Shown in pieces: positions 18,804 through 27,947 of a stretch of DNA of 64,000 nt. The translations under genes were made by a program, and so were the position numbers. This DNA comes from Natrinema gari JCM 14663. Its GTDB lineage: Archaea > Halobacteriota > Halobacteria > Halobacteriales > Natrialbaceae. Position 1 is the first letter of the stretch, and every line of letters begins with the position of its first letter. Location of the stretch: positions 148,777 to 212,776 of the forward strand of contig NZ_AOIJ01000051.1 of NCBI RefSeq assembly GCF_000337175.1, given 5' to 3'. Under the pieces are notes generated by a model, which did not search any database, was not told the origin of the DNA, and saw nothing but the letters and a program-made list of their open reading frames with translations.

Positions 18804-19565
18804 TTACTTCGGTCCGGCGTGAGACGGCGGACCGCCGCCGCCGTTTCCGTTAGTGTCGTCGCTGTCGTCGGTATCGTCCGCATCGTCGTCGCTGTCGTCG
18901 GCATCATCCGCGTCCTCGTCGCTGTCGTCAGCATCGTCCGCGTCCTCATCGCCGGACTGTCCAGCATGCTCGGGCGGACCCCGTTCGTCATCGCTCGACG
19001 GGCCGGCGTGTTCGGGCGGTCCTCGTTCGTCATCGTCGTCCTCGGCCTCGTCGTCGCCGTCAGCATCGCTTGGCGGACCGGCATGGGTCGGCGGACCAGC
19101 GTGGTCGGGCGCGTTACCCGGGTTGTTCGCAACGACGAAGCTCGCGACGGAGAGACCGGTCGGGCCGTCGGACTCGTTGTCGGCGTTCTCGGCGAACTCC
19201 GAAACGAGCGAGCCGAAGTTCGATACCTCGGTCTCGTTGTCCTCAGTCTCGTTGTCCTCAAGGTCGTCTTCGGTCTCGTTGTCCTCAAGGTCGTCTTCGG
19301 TCTCGTTGTCCTCAAGGTCGTCTTCGGTCTCGTTGTCCTCAAGATCGTCTTCGGTCTCGTTGTCCTCAAGGTCGTCCTCGGTCTCGTTGTCGTCGAGAGT
19401 ATCGTCGGTTTCGTTCGCGTCGGCCGTGACGAGAAGGTGCTCGCCATCGCCGTCCATCTCGGGGACGCCATCGCCCGTCTGCGCTGCCGCCGTTCCCAGC
19501 GGTGCGATCACGGACAGGGCCATCATGGCGATCAATGCCATCGTGAGTAGTCGGTGGTGCTTCAT
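18804..19565 (-). CDS. Secreted acidic repeat protein with clustered N-glycosylation sequons
   Basis: 253-aa protein with a Sec signal (hydrophobic LLTMALIAMMALSVIAPL, cleavage after AAAQ). The mature region starts with N-E-T sequons arranged in five perfect nine-residue DDLEDNETE repeats plus flanking partial copies, giving at least eight N-x-T sites within about 70 residues. A short conserved stretch (FGSLVSEFAENADNESDGPTG) and ASFVVANNPG follow. The C-terminal third is Asp/Ser/Gly/Pro-rich with repeated PPxHAGP motifs and DDADDSDD runs. No transmembrane anchor. Function unknown; a heavily glycosylated surface or matrix protein is an inference. The start at MKHHRL follows a TATA-like GTTTATTC about 27 bp upstream. 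Confidence 0.75.
   Translation of the reverse strand: MKHHRLLTMALIAMMALSVIAPLGTAAAQTGDGVPEMDGDGEHLLVTADANETDDTLDDNETEDDLEDNETEDDLEDNETEDDLEDNETEDDLEDNETEDDLEDNETEDNETEVSNFGSLVSEFAENADNESDGPTGLSVASFVVANNPGNAPDHAGPPTHAGPPSDADGDDEAEDDDDERGPPEHAGPSSDDERGPPEHAGQSGDEDADDADDSDEDADDADDSDDDADDTDDSDDTNGNGGGGPPSHAGPK
19246..19380 (-). repeat. 27-bp tandem repeat, five units
   Basis: Five consecutive 27-bp units begin at 19246, 19273, 19300, 19327 and 19354, with a partial unit from 19381. They differ by only one or two substitutions. On the minus strand each encodes DDLEDNETE. Near-perfect identity at synonymous positions indicates recent expansion by slippage or unequal recombination. Confidence 0.92.
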
Positions 19566-19650
19566 CCGAGCGGAACATTCCCGGATTCCTGAATAAACCC
19601 CCACGGACGTTCTCGTCGTTTCCGCACCGAGATAACGCTTCGAGAATTGT

Positions 19651-19683
19651 TTTGAGTGTTTATAAACTGCTTTGAGCGTTTAT
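19651..19683. promoter_or_regulatory. 13-bp direct repeat at 20-bp spacing
   Basis: TTTGAGTGTTTAT (19651-19663) recurs as TTTGAGCGTTTAT (19671-19683), start-to-start 20 bp, about two helical turns. The first copy includes the palindrome GTTTATAAAC (19658-19667). The element is 86-118 bp upstream of the acidic repeat protein gene and just past the end of the amidohydrolase gene. An activator or repressor site is inferred. Confidence 0.4.
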
Positions 19684-19720
19684 CTCAGCGTCGTTTCGCT
19701 CGTCGAATCGGCCGGGTCGA

Positions 19721-21019
19721 CTACGCGTCGGCCCGCTCTGCCACCGCTTCCGCCGCCTCGAGCGCCCGCTCTCGGACCGCCGCCGCCTCGAGCGTCAGGA
19801 CCTCGCGGTCACGCATGAGCACGCGGCCGTCGCAAACGGTGTGGCGAACGTCGGCCGCCGCGGCCGCATAGGCGAGGTGACTCACGAGGTCGTGTGGCGG
19901 CGTCAGGTGGGGTTGCTCGAGGTCGATCACCGCCAGATCGGCCGGCGCACCCTCCTCGAGCCGCCCGGACTCGAAGCCGACGGCATCGGCGCTGCCCCGC
20001 GTCATCATCTCGACAACCGCCTCCGCGGGCACTGCGCTGGCGTCGTCGGCGGCGAGTTTGCCCAGCATGGCCGCGTCGCGAGCCTCGTCGAGCATGGAGA
20101 GATCGTTGTTCGAGGCCGCGCCGTCGGTGCCGAGTCCGACGGTGACACCCGCCTCGCGCAGCCGCTCGACCGGCGCCATCCCGCTGGCGAGTTTCATGTT
20201 CGAGGCGGGACAGTGAATCACGCCGGTGCCGACCTCGGCGAGGAGGTCGATCTCGGTCTCGTCGACGTGCACGCCGTGTGCGACGAAGTCCTCTGGCTCG
20301 AGGAGGCCGCGGTCGGCGGCGTACTCGAGCGGCCGGACGCCGTGCTCGTCGACGATCGGCGCGACCTCGTCGGCGGTCTCGTTGGCGTGGTAGTGGATCG
20401 GAACGCCCGCCTCCCGCGCTTTGGGAACGAATTCGTCCAGGTACTCGCTGCCGACGGTCGTCAGCGAGTGGGGCATAAACGCCGTCGAGATCCGCCCGTC
20501 GGCCGCGCCGTCGTACTCGCGGGCGATCTCGAGACCCGTAGCCGCGTCCTCGCGAGCGGTCTCGCCGTCCTTGCCGATGGTGACGATACCGTGCCCGAGC
20601 CGGGCCCGGAGCCCGGCGGTTTCGACCGCGGCGGCGACTTCGGGGACCTGGAAGTACATGTCGGCGAACGCAGTGACGCCCGATCTGATCAGTTCGAGCA
20701 GGCCCAGCTCGGCACCGGCGCGGATATCCGCGGCCGTCAGTTCCCCCTCGGCGGGCCAGATGTCCTCACGGAGCCACGTCTCGAGGGGCTTGTCGTCGGC
20801 GTACCCGCGCAGGAGCGTCATGGCGACGTGACAGTGGCCATTGACGAACCCCGGTGTGACGAGCGAGTCCGCGGCGTCGAGCGTGTCGTCGGCCTCGCCT
20901 GCGAGATCGGGGCCGATCTCGCGGATGTCGCCGCTGTCCTGATCGATCAGTACGTCCGCGGCCGTCACCGTCAGGTCGGGCCGGAGCACCCGCCCGTCGG
21001 CGATCGCAAGCGTCGTCAT
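19721..21019 (-). CDS. dadD: Amidohydrolase, 5'-deoxyadenosine/SAH/MTA deaminase type
   Basis: 432-aa metal-dependent amidohydrolase of the cytosine/adenosine deaminase branch. Metal ligands are visible in NGHCHVAMTLLRG, in the later IHYHANET, in VAHGVHVDETE and in GLGTDGAASNNDLSMLDEAR. Related archaeal enzymes (DadD/MtaD) deaminate 5'-deoxyadenosine, methylthioadenosine or S-adenosylhomocysteine to the inosine forms. The exact substrate cannot be read from sequence, so the symbol is tentative. Same strand as ahcY, with one unrelated gene between. It suggests salvage of SAM-derived nucleosides in this region. Confidence 0.85.
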   Translation of the reverse strand: MTTLAIADGRVLRPDLTVTAADVLIDQDSGDIREIGPDLAGEADDTLDAADSLVTPGFVNGHCHVAMTLLRGYADDKPLETWLREDIWPAEGELTAADIRAGAELGLLELIRSGVTAFADMYFQVPEVAAAVETAGLRARLGHGIVTIGKDGETAREDAATGLEIAREYDGAADGRISTAFMPHSLTTVGSEYLDEFVPKAREAGVPIHYHANETADEVAPIVDEHGVRPLEYAADRGLLEPEDFVAHGVHVDETEIDLLAEVGTGVIHCPASNMKLASGMAPVERLREAGVTVGLGTDGAASNNDLSMLDEARDAAMLGKLAADDASAVPAEAVVEMMTRGSADAVGFESGRLEEGAPADLAVIDLEQPHLTPPHDLVSHLAYAAAAADVRHTVCDGRVLMRDREVLTLEAAAVRERALEAAEAVAERADA

Positions 21020-21120
21020 TAGCTCGGAGTTCTCCTCGGGCCGCCTTATACTGTCGATCCGCCGACGGGCGTCCCGAGACGAGTCGCCGGGTTTATGCGT
21101 TCTTTCGAAGACGTGTCGAT

Positions 21121-21792
21121 ATGGAATCAGGATCGCAGCGTGACGGCACGCGCCCCACCGGCGGCTACCCGCCGGGCGAGGCGCTCGCGGACGCGTGGAA
21201 CGAGCACCGCCGATACGTCGGGTTCGCCGCCGGCCTGTTCGCAGTCGGGACCGTCGTCGGCGTCCTCCTCATGCTCGCGGGTTACAACCTGCTCGAGATC
21301 ATTCAGGAACTGGTCGGGGAGCCGTTGTTTCCGGACGTCGACGGCGGCGGGGTCGATCTGGCGCGCTTTTTGCTCGTGAACAACAGCCGCGCGTTCCTGC
21401 TATCGATCGTCGGCGCGTTGAGCCTCGGCCTTTTGACGGCCTGGGCGATGCTGTTCAACGGAATCATCATCGGGAACGTCGGTGCGTACGTCACCAGGGA
21501 CGTCGGTCTCGATTACATCCTCGTGGGATTGCTCCCGCACGGAATCTTCGAGCTTCCGGCGCTGTTTATCGCCGCCGGCATCGGCTTCCGACTCCTCTAT
21601 CGGATCGGCCAGCGGGTCCGTGGCACCCGGGACGCGATCTTTCCGAAACCCTACCTCTACCGGACGGGACTCCTCGTCCTCGCCGGCTGGCTGCTACTGG
21701 TCGTGGCCGCCCTCGTCGAGGCCTTCGTCACGCCCACCCTCCTTGAGACCCTGTTCGCCGAGCGACTCGAGGGGATGGCGGCGACCGTCTGA
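21121..21792 (+). CDS. SpoIIM-like integral membrane protein (DUF95)
   Basis: 223-aa polytopic protein of the stage II sporulation M family. Five hydrophobic segments are visible; the family motif is GLLPHGIFELPALFIAAGIG, with LLVNNSRAFLLSIVGALSLG in the middle. Archaea do not sporulate; the family function here is unknown, possibly envelope remodelling. A TATA-like GGTTTATG lies about 30 bp before ATG 21121. Divergent from the amidohydrolase. Confidence 0.88.
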   Translation: MESGSQRDGTRPTGGYPPGEALADAWNEHRRYVGFAAGLFAVGTVVGVLLMLAGYNLLEIIQELVGEPLFPDVDGGGVDLARFLLVNNSRAFLLSIVGALSLGLLTAWAMLFNGIIIGNVGAYVTRDVGLDYILVGLLPHGIFELPALFIAAGIGFRLLYRIGQRVRGTRDAIFPKPYLYRTGLLVLAGWLLLVVAALVEAFVTPTLLETLFAERLEGMAATV

Positions 21793-21906
21793 CCGACGCT
21801 CCGCCGGCGCGAGCATACCGTTTCGGACGGTTCAGCCGCGGATGAACGATCGTAAACGGACCCAAGCGTCGGGTCCCTTTTTCCTCACGGATGACTGTCG
21901 GCGGAT

Positions 21907-22734
21907 ATGAACAGACGGGCAGTCCAACTGGTACTCGTGGCGGCCCTCGTCGCCGTCGCCGGCTGTGCCGGTGGGATGGGTGGGGAGCCACAGAACAACC
22001 CGACCGACGAGTCGTCCACGATCGACGCCGACGGGAGCACGGGAACGGCCGCGTTCTACGTCAGCGACGAACCGAACGCGATCGACGAGTTCGAACACCT
22101 CAACGTAACGATCACGAAGGTCGGCTTCAAGAAGACCGGCGACGGAAGCGACGGCGACTCGAACGGGACTGACGGTGACGCCGGGAACGAGTCGCCGAAC
22201 GAAACGGCCGACGGGGACGAGACGGACGAGAAGAGCGAAGCGGACGGGAAAACCGATGACGGCGCGGCCGACGAACGCTGGATCGAATACGATGTCGACA
22301 ACCGGACGGTCGATCTCACGGAACTGCAAGGCGCGAACGCGTCGATGATCGATGAGTTCGAGCTGCCGGCGGGCGACTACGAGACGGTCTTCATCTACGT
22401 CAGCGACACCGAGGGCGTCTTGACGGACGGGAGCACGACGCGGGTGAAACTGCCGAGCAACAAACTCCAGTTGCACACGGATTTCACCGTCGGCACCGAC
22501 GAGCGGGTCGACTTCGTCTACGACATCGCACCCCACAAGGCCGGCAAGAGCGGCAAGTACATCCTCAAACCGGTGCTCAGCGAGAGTGGAACGGGTGACG
22601 ACGTCGAGATTCGCGACATCGACGCGGACGAGGACGAGCCCCGCGGCAACGGCGGCAACGGCGGCAACGGCGACGACGGTGGAAACGGCGGGGCCGAAAC
22701 CGGTGCGTCCGACGCGAACGCCGCGGACGACTGA
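21907..22734 (+). CDS. DUF4382 lipoprotein
   Basis: 275-aa exported lipoprotein: hydrophobic signal with lipobox VAGC at about residues 17-20. The DUF4382 domain begins at TAAFYVSDEPNAIDEFEHLNVTITKVGF and resumes after an acidic insertion (about residues 80-120, rich in Asp, Glu, Gly) at WIEYDVDNRTVDLTELQGANA. The C-terminus is a low-complexity Gly/Asn/Asp tract (22644-22695). It is probably attached to the outer membrane face. Role unknown. Confidence 0.85.
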   Translation: MNRRAVQLVLVAALVAVAGCAGGMGGEPQNNPTDESSTIDADGSTGTAAFYVSDEPNAIDEFEHLNVTITKVGFKKTGDGSDGDSNGTDGDAGNESPNETADGDETDEKSEADGKTDDGAADERWIEYDVDNRTVDLTELQGANASMIDEFELPAGDYETVFIYVSDTEGVLTDGSTTRVKLPSNKLQLHTDFTVGTDERVDFVYDIAPHKAGKSGKYILKPVLSESGTGDDVEIRDIDADEDEPRGNGGNGGNGDDGGNGGAETGASDANAADD

Positions 22735-22835
22735 TCATCGACGCCTCAAGCGCGCCGTCGTCCCGGGCTCGAGGGTCGCGACGAGTCAGGATCGTTTTCG
22801 AACGAAGCGCCGCGCTGACAGCGCTCGAGCGCCGA

Positions 22836-25436
22836 TCAGCGCCGGAGTCGGCCGAGCAGTTCGTAGTCCCGATCCGGCGTGTACCGCCGGAATAGCAGGC
22901 TATTCGAGAGGACCGACACCGACGACAGCGCCATCGCACCGGCCGCGAGGACGGGCTGGAGCAGGCCGAGCGAGGCAAGCGGGATCATCGCGGTGTTGTA
23001 GCCCAGCGCCCAGACGAGGTTCTGTTTGATCTTCGCCAGCGTAGCCTCCGAAATTCGAATCGCCTTGACCACGTCGAGCGGGTCGTCGCGCATCAGAGTC
23101 ACGTCCGCGGCTTCGATCGCCACGTCCGTTCCGGAGCCGATGGCGGTGCCGACGTGGGCGACCGCCAGCGCGGGCGCGTCGTTGACCCCGTCACCGACCA
23201 TCATCGCCTTGCGGCCCGTCGACTGAATGTCCTCGACGGCGTCGGCCTTGTCTTCCGGCAGAACGCCGGCGCGGACGTTGTCGGGGTCGATCCCGACCCG
23301 CTCGGCGACGGCCCGGGCCGTCCGCTCGTTGTCGCCGGTGAGCAGCATGACATCGAGGTCGCGCTCGCGCAGGGCCGCGACCGCGTCGGCGGCACTGTCC
23401 TTGACGGTGTCGGCGTCCGCGACCACGCCCGCGACCGCGCCGTCGACGGCGACCAGCATCGCCGTCTTGCCCTCGCGCTCGAGCCGTTCCATCTCGTCGG
23501 CGGCGGGCTCGGGATCGACGCCCGCGCCCTCGAGCAGCCGTCGGTTGCCGACCAGCACGTCGCGGCCCTCGACGGTCGTCCGGACGCCCTGGCCGGGGAC
23601 GTTCTCGAAGTCCTCGGGGTCGGCTAGCTCGAGGCCGCGGTCCGCGGCACCGTCGACGATCGCTTGCGCGAGCGGGTGCTCGCTGTTGCGCTCGGCGCTG
23701 GCGGCGAGGCGGAGCACTGCGTCCTCGTCGAGGCCGGGACGCGTAGCCAGTGTCCCGCCGTCGGCCGTCGGTTCGCCGCCGTCGGCCGCCACCGCGTCGG
23801 TGTCCCGCCCCTCAAGCGCGACCACGTCGGTCAGCGTCATCTCGCCGGTGGTCAGCGTCCCGGTCTTGTCGAAGACGACGGTGTCGACGTCGCGGGCGCG
23901 CTCCAAGATGTCACCACCCTTGAACAGGACGCCGTTTTGCGCGCCCAGCGTGGAGCCGACCATCGTCGCCGCGGGGGTCGCCAGCCCGAGCGCGCAGGGA
24001 CAGGCGATCAGCACCGCGGAGGCGAAGACGACGATCGCGAACTCGAACGTCGAGAGCGCGTCCGGGCCGCCGCCGACCAGGTCCAGCACCGGCACCGCGT
24101 CGACGACGCCAGCGAGCGTCGTCGGGAAGAAAAACCAGATCAACCCCCAAAACATCGCGTTGAGGATGACCGCGGGGACGAAGTATGCCGAGATGCGGTC
24201 AGCGAGGTTCTGGATCTCCGGCTGGCGCGACTGGGCCTCCTTGACGGTCTGGACGATCCCCTGAAGGGCCGTGTCCGAACCAACCTTGGTCGCCTCGACG
24301 ACCAGCACGCCGTTCTCGTTGATCGTCGAGCCGATCACCTCGTCGCCCTCGCCCTTTTCGACCGGCACGGACTCGCCGGTTACCATCGACTCGTCGACCG
24401 CCGACTGCCCGTCCACGACGACGCCGTCGGTTGGTACCTTCTCGCCGGGCCGGACCTTCATCCGGTCGCCGACCGCGACGTCCTCGAGCGGCACTTCCGC
24501 CTCGGTCCCCTCGTCGTCGACCAGCGTTGCCGTCTCGGCCTCCATCTCGAGCAGCTTTCGGAGGGCGTCGCCGGCCTGGCCCTTCGAACGGGCCTCGAGG
24601 TAGTTGCCCAGCGTGATGAACACGAGGATCATCGCGGCGGTGTCGAAGTAGAGGTTGCCCGCCAGCAGGTCCAGCAGGACGACGAGGCTGTAGACGTACG
24701 CCGTCGAGGAACCGAGCGCGATCAGCACGTCCATGTTGGCGGTCCGGTTGCGTACCAGCGCTGTATAGGAGTTCGCGAGGAACTCCCGACCCAGCAGGAC
24801 GTAGACCGGCGTCGCGAGCAGGAACTCGACCCAGCCGAACTCCACGCCGAAGACCGCCTCCGGGACGTACGTTCCGCCGAACAGGAACGTATCGGCGAGG
24901 AAGAACAGGAACGGGGCCGACAGCACCGCGCCGAGGATCGTCAGCCGGAGCTGTTTGCGTGTCTCCGCCTGTCGGGCCGCGTCGCGCCGCTCCTGGTCGG
25001 ACTCCGCGCCACCATCGTCACGGACGGGCGTGTAGCCGGCCTCCTCGATCGCCTCGTAGAGCGACTCGAGGGACACGTCGGCCGGGTTGTACGTGACGGT
25101 CGCCTCGTCGGTCGCGTAGTTGACCTCCGCGTCGATGACGCCGGGAACGGACTCGAGGGCCGTCTCGTTGGTCTCGGCGCAGTTCGCACAGCTCATGTCC
25201 GTGATCCCGATCGACCGACTCGTGCGGTCGGCCTCGTAGCCGGCTTCGTCGATCGTCTCGTAGATCTCGGCCAGCGTGATCGTCTCGGGATCGTACGCGA
25301 CGGTGCCGTCGTCGGTCGCGAAGTTGGCGTTCGCTTCCGCCACGCCGTCTCGGGACTCCAGGGCATCGGTAATCGTCTGTGAGCAGTTCGCACAGCTCAT
25401 GCCCCGGATATCCAGATGTGCGGTCTCAGTACTCAT
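22836..25436 (-). CDS. copA: Copper-translocating P1B-type ATPase CopA
   Basis: 866-aa heavy-metal ATPase, expected to export Cu(I) across the membrane. Two N-terminal HMA domains carry CxxC at C15/C18 and C83/C86 (MSCANC in both). About eight transmembrane helices follow, with the CPC metal-path motif at C479-P-C481, the phosphorylated D523 in DKTGTL, an HP motif in SEHPLAQ and hinge GDGVNDAP. The C-terminal helices include [13 protein letters not shown] and [12 protein letters not shown], typical of Cu(I) pumps. Together with the TRASH regulator and CopZ-like chaperone upstream this forms a copper-resistance island. Two palindromes lie between its start and the regulator gene. Confidence 0.96.
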   Translation of the reverse strand: MSTETAHLDIRGMSCANCSQTITDALESRDGVAEANANFATDDGTVAYDPETITLAEIYETIDEAGYEADRTSRSIGITDMSCANCAETNETALESVPGVIDAEVNYATDEATVTYNPADVSLESLYEAIEEAGYTPVRDDGGAESDQERRDAARQAETRKQLRLTILGAVLSAPFLFFLADTFLFGGTYVPEAVFGVEFGWVEFLLATPVYVLLGREFLANSYTALVRNRTANMDVLIALGSSTAYVYSLVVLLDLLAGNLYFDTAAMILVFITLGNYLEARSKGQAGDALRKLLEMEAETATLVDDEGTEAEVPLEDVAVGDRMKVRPGEKVPTDGVVVDGQSAVDESMVTGESVPVEKGEGDEVIGSTINENGVLVVEATKVGSDTALQGIVQTVKEAQSRQPEIQNLADRISAYFVPAVILNAMFWGLIWFFFPTTLAGVVDAVPVLDLVGGGPDALSTFEFAIVVFASAVLIACPCALGLATPAATMVGSTLGAQNGVLFKGGDILERARDVDTVVFDKTGTLTTGEMTLTDVVALEGRDTDAVAADGGEPTADGGTLATRPGLDEDAVLRLAASAERNSEHPLAQAIVDGAADRGLELADPEDFENVPGQGVRTTVEGRDVLVGNRRLLEGAGVDPEPAADEMERLEREGKTAMLVAVDGAVAGVVADADTVKDSAADAVAALRERDLDVMLLTGDNERTARAVAERVGIDPDNVRAGVLPEDKADAVEDIQSTGRKAMMVGDGVNDAPALAVAHVGTAIGSGTDVAIEAADVTLMRDDPLDVVKAIRISEATLAKIKQNLVWALGYNTAMIPLASLGLLQPVLAAGAMALSSVSVLSNSLLFRRYTPDRDYELLGRLRR

Positions 25437-25437
25437 T

Positions 25438-25449
25438 ACTAGCTAGTAG
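25438..25449. promoter_or_regulatory. 12-bp CTAG palindrome abutting copA start
   Basis: TACTAGCTAGTA is a perfect palindrome that begins one base upstream of the copA start codon (minus strand) and contains two overlapping-adjacent CTAG tetranucleotides, a word rare in haloarchaeal DNA. Operator or methylation-sensitive site is inferred. Confidence 0.4.
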
Positions 25450-25504
25450 GGGGCCCCGTCTTACTCCCTTTACTGGTCGCAATCCAAAGGACGGCGGGTG
25501 AGAT

Positions 25505-25521
25505 ACTTTCGAGTCGAAAGT
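25505..25521. promoter_or_regulatory. 17-bp palindrome between the TRASH regulator and copA
   Basis: ACTTTCGA-G-TCGAAAGT, perfect 8-bp arms around one central base. Its last base overlaps the stop codon of the regulator gene, and it lies 69-85 bp upstream of copA on the minus strand. It may be the operator for copA or a short hairpin between the two genes. AsnC/Lrp-type regulators bind such dyads, so the adjacent regulator is the natural candidate. Confidence 0.5.
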
Positions 25522-26111
25522 CAGACCCCCTCCTCGAGCCGGTCGTATCGCTCCTCGAACCGGCCCTGACAGGACGAACAGCAGAAGTGGTAGACGTCGC
25601 CGTCGATCCGGCTCGATTCACCTTCGCTGTCGACGGTGTTCCCACACTCCGCGCAGGTGAGCGCGAACTGCGTCCCCTCGAGCGAGGGCGTCCACTCGGC
25701 ATCGTCCATCAGCGTCACGTCGTAGGCGATGCCCGCAGCGTCGGGGAGCAGTCCCGCGAGCCACTCGCGGACCTGCTGGACCTGCGCGCGGGCGTAGAAC
25801 CAGACCCCGCCGTCGGCGGTGACGAACACGTGTTCGACGGCGTCGGCCTCGGCGGCCGCCAGCCGGCAGTCCTCGACCGTCCCTGGGGGTGCCGTGACCT
25901 GCACGAACACCGGCACTCCCGCCCGGAGCTGTGACTGATCGACATCGACCGTGAATCGGTTGATGATCCCGGCCTCCTCGAGGCGGTCGACGCGGTCGGA
26001 AACCGCGGGCCCGGAGAGGTCGACTTCGTCGGCGATCTCGCTGAACGGCCGCCGGGCGTCGTCGCCCAGCAGCCGCAGGATTTCCATGTCGGTCTCGTCG
26101 AGGTCACGCAT
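25521..26111 (-). CDS. AsnC/Lrp-type HTH regulator with C-terminal TRASH metal-sensing domain
   Basis: 196-aa regulator. Residues 1-60 form the AsnC HTH (LDETDMEILRLLGDDARRPF, then SGPAVSDRVDRLEEAGII). The middle resembles an Lrp ligand-binding fold. Residues about 150-190 form a TRASH domain with cysteines in LTCAECG and FCCSSCQ, a Cu/metal-binding module. Related archaeal TRASH regulators control copper ATPases, so it probably senses copper and controls copA. Same strand as copA with an 84-bp gap. It is divergent from the CopZ-like gene, so one intergenic region can serve both. Confidence 0.9.
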   Translation of the reverse strand: MRDLDETDMEILRLLGDDARRPFSEIADEVDLSGPAVSDRVDRLEEAGIINRFTVDVDQSQLRAGVPVFVQVTAPPGTVEDCRLAAAEADAVEHVFVTADGGVWFYARAQVQQVREWLAGLLPDAAGIAYDVTLMDDAEWTPSLEGTQFALTCAECGNTVDSEGESSRIDGDVYHFCCSSCQGRFEERYDRLEEGV

Positions 26112-26237
26112 ACCGTTCGTTCGGTCCGACTACCAAAGAGAGTGGCGACGATAGGTTTGGAATTCGAAGTCAGATTCAACCGATCGTTAGCATCGAAAGC
26201 AGTAACGCACAAAGAAGGGGCGTCCCTACGTTCTCGT

Positions 26238-26435
26238 ATGAGTCAGACGCTCACCGTCGAAGGAATGTCGTGTGAACACTGCGAACAGACCGTCGAGGAC
26301 GCGCTCGAGGGAGTCGACGGCGTCGAGTCGGTAGCCGTCGATCGGGAGACCGAACAGGCCACCGTCGAGGGAGATGCGGACCCGCAAGCGCTCGTCAGCG
26401 CGGTCGACGAGGCCGGCTACGACGCGTCGGCATAA
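26238..26435 (+). CDS. CopZ-like heavy-metal chaperone
   Basis: 65-aa single HMA domain protein with the metal-binding GMSCEHC motif (residues about 9-15) and the usual beta-alpha-beta-beta-alpha-beta pattern. It is predicted to deliver Cu(I) to CopA's N-terminal HMA domains. ATG 26238 gives the standard family length; the upstream frame is an artefact. Divergent from the TRASH regulator with a 126-bp gap, containing an AATTC-centred near-palindrome around 26155-26170. Confidence 0.9.
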   Translation: MSQTLTVEGMSCEHCEQTVEDALEGVDGVESVAVDRETEQATVEGDADPQALVSAVDEAGYDASA

Positions 26436-26549
26436 CTCGAGCGCGGGCCGCGGACGGCTGAACTGCGATGACCGCTCGCAACCGCCCGTCGCCCAGTACC
26501 GACGCCGGGTCCCGACGGGGAACCCGTTTTTCGGTGACTGACAGCGACA

Positions 26550-27947
26550 TCAGTGATGGTCGTGTGACGACCCGTCATCCGCAACCCGCGGCGGGTGCGC
26601 CGCGAAGTCGGCCGGCGAGTCCTCGAACGCCCGCTTGCAGGCGATTGAACAGAAATAGTAGGTTTCGCCGTCGTGTGCGGCGCTCGGAACGTCGTCGTCG
26701 GTACGCATCCCACAGACCGGATCGCGGTACTGCCCGGGGGCACCAAGCCCGCGACGGTACACGAACAGGAGGAACCCGGAGAGGGCGAACGCGACGAGGT
26801 TGAGAGCGAAGGTGTAGTTCAGTTCGAAGTACCGCTGCTCGGTCGCCGTCTCGCCGCCGGCCAGGTTCGGGACGATGCCGAGCGCGTCGAACAGCAGTTC
26901 CATGAGAAAGCCGGTCAACGCCATCGTCACGAAGAAGACGCCGAGGATGTACAGCATGACCGCCCAGCCGTAGTACTTCCGGTAGACGTTCAACACCGGA
27001 ACCGTAATGAGATCGGCATAGACGAACGCGATGACGCCGGCGAAGCTGATCCCGCCACCCCAGAGGGCGACCGCGAACGGGACGTTGCCCATGCTCCCGA
27101 CGAAGCTGATGACGGCGATCGCGACGCCCACCACTGCGTTCTCGGCGGTCACGAGTAGGCCGTCACCCTCGAGAAACAGCGCGTTCCAGACCGACTGGGG
27201 GACGAACACGATGACAAAGCCCGAGATGAGAAATCCCGCGACGACGTCCGTCCAGATCATCGACCACTCCTTCCGGTACTGGTTTGCGATCCTGTACCAG
27301 CCGCCCCACGAGCGGAGGTCGTCGGACCACGCGCCGCTGCTGGCCGTCTGCTGTCGATAGGTTTCCAGACAGCCCTCGGAGCAGAACCGCAGCGTCTCGC
27401 CGCCGTCGGTCACGATCATGTGCTCGTCCGACCCCTCCATGCCACAGGTCGGATCCGTCATCCCGCCGCTCTCGCGATCCTCGCGCTCGAGTTCCGCGCG
27501 GACCTCGTCGAACAGCGTCTCCGGAAGGGTCAGGTGGACGATGACGGCCATAACCGCAATAAGGACGAGGCCGCCGAGGAGTTCCGCGACGAGGAACTCC
27601 CAGCCAAGCAGGAGCAGGATCATCAATCCGAGTTCGACGATGAGGTTCGTCGAAGCGAACATGAACGCGAGGAAATTGACCACATGTGCACCCTTCGCGA
27701 ACAGTCCCTTCCCGATTGCGACGGCACCGAAGCTACAGCCGCTGCTTGCCGCACCGAACGCCGTCGCCTTCGTCAGACTCGAGAGGTCGCTCTCCCCGAG
27801 CACGCGCGCCATTCGCTCCTTCGAGACGTAGACCTGTACGAGGCTGGTGATCGTCAGTCCCATGATGATCGCCCACGCCGCCGTCCAGAGGAACCCGACG
27901 CCGATCCGGAGCGACTCGAGTATCCCGTCGATGAGTGTCGCCTCCAT
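26550..27947 (-). CDS. ArsP-type permease with two YHS metal-binding modules
   Basis: 465-aa membrane protein. The N-terminal half has the DUF318/ArsP permease signature (SSGCSFGAVAIGKGLFAKGA, FMFASTNLIVELG) with about four helices, then a cytosolic YHS-type domain (DPTCGMEG, LRFCSEGCLETY). The second permease half follows, then a C-terminal YHS domain (RDPVCGMRTDD, FCSIACKRAF) and a His-containing tail (SSHDHH). YHS/TRASH modules bind soft metals, so transport or handling of copper, another metal or a metalloid is likely. The start at MEATLIDGILE is chosen; the longer frame upstream is not coding-like. A dyad at 28027-28050 lies upstream. Confidence 0.88.
   Translation of the reverse strand: MEATLIDGILESLRIGVGFLWTAAWAIIMGLTITSLVQVYVSKERMARVLGESDLSSLTKATAFGAASSGCSFGAVAIGKGLFAKGAHVVNFLAFMFASTNLIVELGLMILLLLGWEFLVAELLGGLVLIAVMAVIVHLTLPETLFDEVRAELEREDRESGGMTDPTCGMEGSDEHMIVTDGGETLRFCSEGCLETYRQQTASSGAWSDDLRSWGGWYRIANQYRKEWSMIWTDVVAGFLISGFVIVFVPQSVWNALFLEGDGLLVTAENAVVGVAIAVISFVGSMGNVPFAVALWGGGISFAGVIAFVYADLITVPVLNVYRKYYGWAVMLYILGVFFVTMALTGFLMELLFDALGIVPNLAGGETATEQRYFELNYTFALNLVAFALSGFLLFVYRRGLGAPGQYRDPVCGMRTDDDVPSAAHDGETYYFCSIACKRAFEDSPADFAAHPPRVADDGSSHDHH

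Noticed and set aside
18853-19596. Long serine-rich plus-strand open frame
   Set aside because: It is the antisense of the acidic repeat gene; its Ser-rich pattern is a mirror of Asp/Glu codons on the minus strand.
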